A stretch of DNA of 64,000 nucleotides from Azospirillum sp. B21 (GTDB lineage Bacteria; Pseudomonadota; Alphaproteobacteria; Azospirillales; Azospirillaceae), in contig NZ_VTTO01000001.1 in the NCBI RefSeq assembly GCF_008364825.1, forward strand, positions 626,837 to 690,836, in the 5' to 3' direction. This document shows, piece after piece, positions 57,703-64,000 of the stretch. Under the pieces are notes generated by a model. It did no database searches. It was not told the origin of the DNA and saw only the letters and a list, made by a program, of their open reading frames with translations. Made by a program: the position numbers and the translations under genes. Positions within the stretch are counted from its first letter, which is position 1, and every line of letters starts with the position of its first letter.

Positions 57703-59859
57703 GTGACCGACAGCCATTTCCCCGGCAAGGACGCCATTCTCGCCTTCATCCGGTCCAGCACCACCCCTGTCGGCAAGCGCGAGATCGCCCGCGCCTTCAA
57801 GCTGTCCGGATCGGCGGACCGCGAGATGCTGAAGGACCTGCTGCGCGAGTTGGAGGCCGATGGCGCCGTGGAGCGGGGGCGAAACAAGCGCATGGCCCCG
57901 CCGCAGTCCCTGCCGGCCGTCGCCGTGCTTCTGATCACCGGCGTCGATGCGGACGGCGAACTGTCGGCCCGCCCGCTGACCTGGACCGGCGAGGGCAACC
58001 CGCCGCGCATCTTCCTTCTGCCGGAAAAGAAATCGCGGGGAGAGGGGAAGCCGCTGGCCGTCGGCGACACGCTGCTGGCCAAGCTGGCCCGCATCAACGA
58101 CCGCCTCTACGAGGCCCGCGTCATCCGCCGCATCGATGGCGAGCGAGAAGGCCGCATCCTCGGCGTCTACCGGCCGAGCGCCGATGGCGGGCGCATCCTG
58201 CCGACCGACCGCCGCCACAAGACCGAGTTCCTGGTGCTGCCGCCCAACCGCGGAGACGCGGAGGCAGGCGATCTCGTCTTCGCCGATATCCTGCCGGCCG
58301 GGCGAGCCGGCCAGCCGCAGGCCCGCGTGGTGGAGCGGCTGGGCTCCACCGACGAGCCGCGCGCCTTCAGCCTGATCGCCATCCATGCCCACGGCATTCC
58401 CACCGTCTTCCCCCACGCGGCTCTGCGCGAGGCGGAACTGGCGGCGGTGCCGGCTCTGATGCAGCGGGAGGATCTGCGCGATATCCCGCTGGTGACCATC
58501 GACGGAGCCGACGCCCGCGACTTCGACGATGCCGTCTGGGCCGAGCCCGACAGCGACCCGGAGAACCCGGAAGGCTGGCACCTGATCGTCGCCATCGCCG
58601 ACGTCTCCTACTACGTGCGCCCCGGATCGGCGCTCGACCGGGCTGCGTACGAGCGCGGCAACTCGGTGTACTTCCCCGACCGCGTCGTGCCGATGCTACC
58701 GGAAGCGCTGTCGAACGGGCTGTGCTCGCTGCGGCCGGGGGAGGACCGCGCCTGTCTCGCCTTCCATCTGTGGATCGACCGCAACGGTGTGCTGATTCGG
58801 CACCGATTGGTCCGCGGACTCATGCGGTCTGCGGCGCGGCTGACCTATGAACAGGTGCAGGACTGCCACGATGGCCGGCCGGACGAGGTGGCGGCGCCGC
58901 TGGCCGAAAGCGTGATCGCCCCGCTGTTCGGCGCCTACGCCCGGCTCTCTGCCGCCCGTTCCAAGCGCGGAACGCTGGAACTCGACCTGCCGGAACGCCG
59001 CGTCCGCATCGACGAGCGCGGCCGGGTCGCCGAGATCGCGGTGCGCGAACGCCACGACAGCCACCGGCTGATCGAGGAGTTCATGATCGCCGCCAATGTC
59101 GCGGCGGCGGAGGTGCTGGAACGGCGCACCATGCCCGGCCTCTACCGCATCCACGACCGTCCCTCCATGGACAAGATGGAGGCGCTGCGCGGCTTCCTCG
59201 CCGACATCGGCCACCCGCTGGGCAAGAGCGCCGACCTGACGCCCAGCCACTTCACCCGCATCCTGCGCAAGGTGGCGGGCACGTCGCACGCGCCGCTGGT
59301 CAGCGAGGTGATCCTGCGCGCCCAGGCGCAAGCCGCCTACAGCCCTGACAACATCGGCCATTTCGGGCTGGCCCTGCACCGCTACGCCCATTTCACTTCG
59401 CCGATCCGCCGCTATGCCGACCTGATCGTCCACCGGGCGCTGATTCGCACCCTGGGGCTGGGCGTCGGCGGGCTCGACGACGAGACGCTGGGCCGGCTGG
59501 CGGATATCGGGGAGCATCTGTCGGGAACCGAACGCCGCGCCGCCGCCGCGGAACGCGACGCGGTCGACCGCTACACCGCCGCCTTCCTGGCCGACCGGAT
59601 CGGGGAGCGCTTCAGCGGCCGCATCGCCGGCGTCAGCCGCTTCGGACTGTTCGTGCGGCTGGACGAGAGCGGCGCCGACGGGCTCATCCCCGCCAGCACC
59701 CTGCCCGACGACAGGTACGATCATGACGAGGCGGCGCACGCCCTGGTCGGGCAGCGTACAGGCCGAACCTACCGTCTCAGCAGCCCGGTCAAGGTGGTCC
59801 TGACGGAGGCCGATCCGGTCAGCGGCAGCATGCTCTTCCGGCTGGCCGACTCCGACTGA
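57703..59859 (+). CDS. rnr: Ribonuclease R
   Basis: A 718-residue processive 3'-5' exoribonuclease. Order: N-terminal helix-turn-helix (about 15-65), cold-shock domains, the RNB catalytic domain with the metal-binding Asp cluster in DGADARDFDDAVWAEPD near 268-284, the SPIRRYADLIVHR motif near 566-578 and a C-terminal S1 domain (FSGRIAGVSRFGLFVRLDES). The first codon is GTG. No topA is adjacent, although that pairing is common in Alphaproteobacteria. Confidence 0.95.
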   Translation: MTDSHFPGKDAILAFIRSSTTPVGKREIARAFKLSGSADREMLKDLLRELEADGAVERGRNKRMAPPQSLPAVAVLLITGVDADGELSARPLTWTGEGNPPRIFLLPEKKSRGEGKPLAVGDTLLAKLARINDRLYEARVIRRIDGEREGRILGVYRPSADGGRILPTDRRHKTEFLVLPPNRGDAEAGDLVFADILPAGRAGQPQARVVERLGSTDEPRAFSLIAIHAHGIPTVFPHAALREAELAAVPALMQREDLRDIPLVTIDGADARDFDDAVWAEPDSDPENPEGWHLIVAIADVSYYVRPGSALDRAAYERGNSVYFPDRVVPMLPEALSNGLCSLRPGEDRACLAFHLWIDRNGVLIRHRLVRGLMRSAARLTYEQVQDCHDGRPDEVAAPLAESVIAPLFGAYARLSAARSKRGTLELDLPERRVRIDERGRVAEIAVRERHDSHRLIEEFMIAANVAAAEVLERRTMPGLYRIHDRPSMDKMEALRGFLADIGHPLGKSADLTPSHFTRILRKVAGTSHAPLVSEVILRAQAQAAYSPDNIGHFGLALHRYAHFTSPIRRYADLIVHRALIRTLGLGVGGLDDETLGRLADIGEHLSGTERRAAAAERDAVDRYTAAFLADRIGERFSGRIAGVSRFGLFVRLDESGADGLIPASTLPDDRYDHDEAAHALVGQRTGRTYRLSSPVKVVLTEADPVSGSMLFRLADSD

Positions 59860-60216
59860 CTCCCGGTCTCCATCCGATACCGTTGCTTCGAGGCAACGCT
59901 TAAACGGTGTGGCGAACCGATGGCGGACTCGTGACAAAGCCAAGGGTTCGCCACAGCTGCATCATAGCCGCACCATACAAGCGTGACCTTGACGACACAG
60001 GCCGGGACAATCCGCAACATTGCGAATCGCTCCGCAATTTTGTCCCGCACGCCCTTCCGGCCGAAGGTGTATTTATCCCCCATCCGGGACCGGCACCATC
60101 CCCGTCCGGTCCGGCCGCAGGAAAGGGAGGCCGCGGTTCGCCCCATGGCCAAATGCGATCTCAGCGCGTGCGATCACACCGTACCGTCACGCGTGTCGCC
60201 GTTTCGGATCCCCGCG
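59860..60216. other. Intergenic/leader region between rnr and the S41 peptidase gene
   Basis: Mostly noncoding. It contains an 8-bp inverted repeat CGGGACAA (60003-60010) and TTGTCCCG (60040-60047) enclosing a second one, TTGCG...CGCAA, so the transcript could fold into a two-part hairpin. The downstream frame is open from 59983 and has an in-frame ATG at 60145, so part of this could be coding. No clear promoter was found. Confidence 0.45.
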
Positions 60217-61797
60217 ATGTCGAGCATGGCACGCCGCCTGCGCCGCTCCATCCGCCATTCGGCCTTCCTGCTGTCCGCATCGGCGCTACTCGCCTCCACC
60301 GCCGTCGCGGCCCCCAGCCAATCCCTTCCGGCCAGCGCGCCGCCACCCGTCAGCGAGCAGGTCTTCGCCGTCGGCTTCGGCAAGATCGCCGAGGTCTATC
60401 TGGACTCCGTGTCCTTCAACCGCCTGGGCCTGGACGGGCTGAAGGGCCTGAGCGCCCTCGATCCCGCCGTGACAGTGGAGCGCGCCGGCAGCACAGTACG
60501 CCTGTACGTGTCGGGCACTCTGGCCGCGGAGTACGGGGCGGCGCCGGACGCCGACGCCGGCGGCTGGGCGGCGCTGACCACCCGTGTCATCGACCGCGCG
60601 CGCAGCCACTCCCCCGTCCTGTCCAAGGCGACGCCGGAACGGCTGTACCAGGTGGTGTTCGACGGCATCACCGCCGATCTCGACGGCTATTCCCGCTATA
60701 CCGGCGTCCAGCGCGCAACCAACGAGCGGGCGCAGCGCGAAGGCTATGGCGGCGTCGGCATCTCGCTGGACAGCAATGCCAACGGCCGCGTGACCGTGCA
60801 TGACATCATGCCGCACAGCCCGGCCGAACGCGCCGGCATCATCGACGGCGAACAGCTTCTGGCGATCGACGGCGACCTGACGGCGCGAATGACCGCGGCC
60901 GAGATGCGCGACCGGCTGCGTGGCCCGACGGGCACATTGGTCACGCTGACCGTCGCGCGCGACAACGGTGCGCCGCGCCGCCTGCCGCTGCGGCGGGAGC
61001 GGGTGGTGCCCAACACCATCACCTATTCGCTGACCGGCGACGTCGGCATCGTCAAACTCGACCGTTTCAACGCCACCACCGCCTCCAGCCTGCGGACGGC
61101 GGTCAACACCCTCCGCCAGACCGCCGGTCCGACCCTGAACGGGATGGTGCTGGACCTGCGCGGCAATCCGGGCGGGCTGCTGGACCAGGCGGTCGCGGTG
61201 GCGGACCTTTTCATGCGCCGCGGCCGGATCATCTCCACCGAAGGGCGCAATCCGGAAAGCCGCCAGCGTTTCGACGCCAACCCCGACGACCTGCTGGACG
61301 GGTTGCCGCTGGTGGTGCTGGTCGACGGCCGCTCTGCCTCCTCGGCGGAGGTGGTGGCGTCGGCGCTGCAGGACTCGGGCCGCGCCGTGGTGGTGGGTGC
61401 GTCCAGCTACGGCAAGGGCAGCGTCCAGACCGTCACCCGCCTTCCCAACGACGGCGAGCTGTTTCTGACCTGGAGCCGCATCTACACGCCGGCCGGCTAC
61501 ACCCTGCACCGCCAGGGCGTGCAGCCCACCGTCTGCACCAGCCGGGCGGGCCAGACCGATCCGGACTCCCTGCTGTCCGACCTGCGCGAAGGACGGCTGC
61601 GCCCGGCGCAGATCGCCAGCTGGCGATCGAAGGCGGCCGACGACGAGAAGGCGCTGAGCGCCCTGCGCGAAGCCTGCCCCTGGAAAGAGCATGAACCGGA
61701 CCTGGACCTGAAGGTCGCCATGCGGCTGCTGTCCGAGCCGGCGCTGTACCAGCGCGCGGTCGCCAGCGCCGTGGTCAACACGGTGGCGGAGCGCTGA
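60217..61797 (+). CDS. C-terminal processing peptidase (S41 family)
   Basis: A 526-residue periplasmic serine protease. A signal peptide covers about 4-33 (FLLSASALLASTAVAA). A PDZ domain lies near 180-265 (GYGGVGISLDSNANGRVTV, MPHSPAERAGIIDGEQLLAI). The catalytic Ser is about 376 in RSASSAEVVASAL and the Lys about 400 in SYGKGSVQT. It probably trims envelope or peptidoglycan-associated proteins. The start is uncertain; the ATG at 60145 would place 24 residues before this one. Confidence 0.88.
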   Translation: MSSMARRLRRSIRHSAFLLSASALLASTAVAAPSQSLPASAPPPVSEQVFAVGFGKIAEVYLDSVSFNRLGLDGLKGLSALDPAVTVERAGSTVRLYVSGTLAAEYGAAPDADAGGWAALTTRVIDRARSHSPVLSKATPERLYQVVFDGITADLDGYSRYTGVQRATNERAQREGYGGVGISLDSNANGRVTVHDIMPHSPAERAGIIDGEQLLAIDGDLTARMTAAEMRDRLRGPTGTLVTLTVARDNGAPRRLPLRRERVVPNTITYSLTGDVGIVKLDRFNATTASSLRTAVNTLRQTAGPTLNGMVLDLRGNPGGLLDQAVAVADLFMRRGRIISTEGRNPESRQRFDANPDDLLDGLPLVVLVDGRSASSAEVVASALQDSGRAVVVGASSYGKGSVQTVTRLPNDGELFLTWSRIYTPAGYTLHRQGVQPTVCTSRAGQTDPDSLLSDLREGRLRPAQIASWRSKAADDEKALSALREACPWKEHEPDLDLKVAMRLLSEPALYQRAVASAVVNTVAER

Positions 61798-61865
61798 GTC
61801 CCGCCAATGAGGCGACAGGCCCTGTGGCAATCGAAGTCGGACACCGATTTCACCGCCCATAAGGC

Positions 61866-61893
61866 TTGACATTGCGGCGTCAGACGGTATTTT
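61866..61893 (+). promoter_or_regulatory. Predicted sigma-70-type promoter of rpmG
   Basis: TTGACA (61866-61871, perfect), a 16-bp spacer and TATTTT (61888-61893). The implied leader is about 57 nt before the rpmG ATG. Confidence 0.65.
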
Positions 61894-61956
61894 CCGCCGC
61901 TACGACGCCGCCCCGCCGGGCCGGCGGGGCACGGATTTTTTGTCGGGATCGAGATC

Positions 61957-62124
61957 ATGGCCAAGCAGAACACCGTCCTCATCAAGCTGGTGAGCACGGC
62001 TGACACCGGTTTCTTCTACGTGAAGAAGAAGAACCCGAAGAAGACCACCGAAAAGCTGTCGTTCCGTAAGTACGACCCGGTGGCGCGCAAGCACGTCGAG
62101 TTCAAGGAAGCCAAGATCAAGTAA
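61957..62124 (+). CDS. rpmG: 50S ribosomal protein L33
   Basis: A 55-residue ribosomal protein reading [20 protein letters not shown] then [20 protein letters not shown]. It is the Cys-less form of L33, without zinc-ribbon cysteines. It has its own promoter (61866-61893) and a strong terminator 36 bp after the stop. Confidence 0.97.
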   Translation: MAKQNTVLIKLVSTADTGFFYVKKKNPKKTTEKLSFRKYDPVARKHVEFKEAKIK

Positions 62125-62159
62125 GTCTTGTCCGACACTGAGCTGTGCTTCGAATGAAC

Positions 62160-62187
62160 AAGGCCGCCTTTTCGGGCGGCCTTTTCG
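62160..62187 (+). terminator. Intrinsic terminator of rpmG
   Basis: AAGGCCGCC and GGCGGCCTT form a nine-bp stem with a six-base loop, followed by TTCGTTTT. Confidence 0.9.
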
Positions 62188-62346
62188 TTTTGGGTCAAAG
62201 CTCTGCATTTTCTGCACCAGGGCTGGTGCGGCATCCGGTCGCTGCCGCTATTTGCGGTGACCGCCACACCACGGATGCATGCATTCCAAATGGGGCACTT
62301 CGGGCGGACACTGTTCGGACGGTAACCGACTCCGGAGGGACCGACC

Positions 62347-63696
62347 ATGCCCGACACGCATCTCATCCCGTCCCCTGGCCCGCCCCCCGGCCCGCTTGCC
62401 GACTCCGGCGCGACCATGCCGGACGGCGACCGGCGGCAGGCTCTCGCGACCCGCTTCCAGAAGGCGCGCGCCCGCACGGCTGAGCTGGTCGCCACCCTGT
62501 CGCCGGAAGACCTGATGGTCCAGACCGTGCCCGACGGCGCCCCGGCGAAATGGCACCTCGCCCACACCAGCTGGCTGTTCGAGGTGGCGGTGCTGATCCC
62601 CTTCAGCCCAGGCTACCGCCCCTTCGACCCCGTCTTCCTCGACCTGTTCGCGGCGCGCGGTGAGCGATTCGCCGCTCCGCCTCGCGTGCTGTCCCGTCCC
62701 GGCGCCGCGGAGATCATGCGCCACCGCGACCAGATCAACGCCGCAGTGCTGCATCTGATCGAGCAAGTCGACGACAATCTGTGGAACACGGTCGAACCGG
62801 CGCTGGTGATGGCCATCGCCCACGAACGCCGCCACCAGGAGCGCATGCTCCTGCACATCAAGCACGCCCTGTGGTCCAACCCGATGCGCCCAGCCTATGA
62901 GCCGGCGCCGGACCATCCGCATCTTGGGGCGCCGCCCGACGGCTGGGTGGAACAAGCCGGTGGGCTGGTCGAGATCGGCCGCCCCGCCCCGCTGCCCGGA
63001 TTCGACCATGAAGGGCCGCGCCACCGCGTCTGGCTGGATCCCTATCGCTTGGCCGCCCGCCCGGTCACCTGCGGCGAGTTCCTGGCCTTCATCGAGGCCG
63101 GCGGCTACAGCGACCGCTCGCTCTGGCTGTCCGACGGGTGGGAGTCCGCGCGGGCGGAGGGCTGGAGCGCACCGCTCTATTGGGAGCGCGGCAGCGGCGA
63201 GCAGGGCGGCGATCGGAATGGCGGTTCCGGCTGGCGGGTCTTCACCCTCTACGGCATGCAGCCGCTCAACCCGAACGAGCCGGTCTGCCATGTCAGCTGG
63301 TACGAGGCCGACGCCTATGCCCGCTGGGCCGGCAAGCGCCTTCCGCGCGAAGCCGAATGGGAGACGGTCGCCGCCGGCTGCGACAGCATGGGCAATCTGC
63401 TGGGCACCGGCCATCGTCACCCGCGCTGCGGCACCTGTCACGGCACCGGCCCCTGGCAGATGTGCGGCGACGTGTGGGAATGGACCGCCGACGCCTTCGC
63501 CACCTATCCGGGCTACCGCCGACCCGACGGCCCGGACGAGGCGGTCAACGGCCGACTCGCCGGCAACCGCATGGTCTTGCGTGGCGGCAGCTGCCTGACT
63601 CCCTTCGATCATGCCGGACCCTGGACGCGGCATTACCTGCGCCCGGAGACCCGCCTGTCGGTGAGCGGTTTCCGGCTGGCGGAGGATACGGTTTAG
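62347..63696 (+). CDS. egtB: Ergothioneine biosynthesis protein EgtB (hercynine sulfoxide synthase-like)
   Basis: A 449-residue non-heme iron enzyme that couples hercynine to a thiol donor with O2. The N-terminal DinB-like domain (about 30-175) has the iron-ligand candidates in KWHLAHTSWLFE and AHERRHQERM. The C-terminal FGE-sulfatase domain (about 200-447) shows PVTCGEFLAFIEAGGY, the KRLPREAEWE motif and the GDVWEWTADAF signature. GGAGGG precedes the ATG. EgtD is not in the window. The stop overlaps the opposite-strand gene by four bases. Confidence 0.92.
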   Translation: MPDTHLIPSPGPPPGPLADSGATMPDGDRRQALATRFQKARARTAELVATLSPEDLMVQTVPDGAPAKWHLAHTSWLFEVAVLIPFSPGYRPFDPVFLDLFAARGERFAAPPRVLSRPGAAEIMRHRDQINAAVLHLIEQVDDNLWNTVEPALVMAIAHERRHQERMLLHIKHALWSNPMRPAYEPAPDHPHLGAPPDGWVEQAGGLVEIGRPAPLPGFDHEGPRHRVWLDPYRLAARPVTCGEFLAFIEAGGYSDRSLWLSDGWESARAEGWSAPLYWERGSGEQGGDRNGGSGWRVFTLYGMQPLNPNEPVCHVSWYEADAYARWAGKRLPREAEWETVAAGCDSMGNLLGTGHRHPRCGTCHGTGPWQMCGDVWEWTADAFATYPGYRRPDGPDEAVNGRLAGNRMVLRGGSCLTPFDHAGPWTRHYLRPETRLSVSGFRLAEDTV

Positions 63697-64000
63697 GAGG
63701 CTTGGCCGGACGCGCCTGCCACCACGCGCCCAGCCACCAGCGCCCGCGCCTGTCCCTGAGTCAGGACGCCGCGTTCGGTCAGGCGCGTGAACAGCGCGGC
63801 GGCCAGTTCGGCCACGGCCAGCGCCTCTCCTTGAGGGCCGTTGCGCGGATGGCGGGACAGTCCGAAAGCGGCGGCGAGCCGGTCGGGGGACGCGCCGGCC
63901 AGCGCCGGGTCCAGCGCCGCCGCCAGCACGCCGAGGTCCAGTCCCTGCGGCAGGGCGGGATCGGCGACGCCCGCCAGCGCGGCCGACCGCGCCAGGGCGG
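63693..64000 (-). CDS. C-terminal part of an unknown protein (5' end outside window)
   Basis: The minus-strand frame is open from the window edge to TAA at 63693, giving about 102 residues. It is Ala/Leu-rich and helical (DPALAGASPDRLAAAFGLSR, then LAAALFTRLTERGVLTQGQA). Codon use matches a real gene, and it is tightly convergent with egtB. I do not recognise the family. The start lies beyond 64000. Confidence 0.5.
   Translation of the reverse strand, partial: ALARSAALAGVADPALPQGLDLGVLAAALDPALAGASPDRLAAAFGLSRHPRNGPQGEALAVAELAAALFTRLTERGVLTQGQARALVAGRVVAGASGQAS

Overview
The window is a stretch of high-GC alphaproteobacterial chromosome. Gene content and protein sequences look most like Azospirillum or a close Rhodospirillales relative. 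The evidence is the alpha-type nuoABCDEF order, a ureDABC...EFG urease cluster, mreBCD-mrdA, ilvB-ilvN-ilvC, murA next to a DUF2948 gene, and GTG/TTG starts in GC-rich genes. This lineage call is from sequence character alone; no 16S gene is present. Nearly all of it is ordinary core metabolism. I see no prophage, insertion sequence, CRISPR array or integron.

Layout. 1-4555 (minus): nuoA-F, complex I. 4870-4946: tRNA-Asp. 5.1-7.7 kb: small secreted or hypothetical proteins and a FrnE/DsbA-like protein. 7.7-12.4 kb: propionyl-CoA synthetase, a DUF3574 protein and the divergent argO/argP pair. 12.5-14.8 kb: oligoendopeptidase F and an oxygen-type hemerythrin behind an FNR-like box. 15.07-15.25 kb: two identical tRNA-Lys genes. 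15.5-19 kb: methyltransferase, hisE, phoU, YqhA family. 19.3-23.8 kb: mreB-mreC-mreD-mrdA for rod shape. 23.9-29 kb: ilvC, ilvN, ilvB and an aminotransferase. 29-32.4 kb: miaA, serB, a second hemerythrin and fabI. 32.7-34.1 kb: two small envelope proteins. 34.2-41.3 kb (minus): the urease cluster, with glutamate racemase (murI) inside it and an unknown two-gene, lower-GC cassette between ureD and ureA. 41.3-43.1 kb: two divergent LuxR-type regulators, one reading into ureD and the other lacking its phospho-acceptor Asp. 43.3-48.2 kb: DJ-1 family protein, PRC-like protein, DUF2948, murA, dcd, GNAT and two small conserved genes. 48.3-55.3 kb: a lipopolysaccharide/O-antigen sugar cluster (epimerase, WecA-like sugar-phosphate transferase, two GT2 enzymes, WbpV-like reductase, WbpM-like dehydratase). 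55.5-55.7 kb: two identical tRNA-Thr genes. 55.8-64 kb: aroC, IalB-like protein, rnr, S41 protease, rpmG, egtB and the end of an unknown gene.

How they fit. The cell-envelope theme is strong: mre/mrdA, murI, murA, fabI, the O-antigen cluster and the C-terminal protease. Nitrogen and amino-acid metabolism is the second theme: urease, ilvBNC, argO/argP, serB, hisE, aroC. The least explained items are the urease-embedded cassette, the LuxR pair around a palindrome-rich 404-bp intergenic region, a family of about 110-150 bp palindromic intergenic repeats (five copies plus one fragment), and two FNR-type palindromes. One of these fits exactly a class II promoter whose start point falls inside the preceding terminator.
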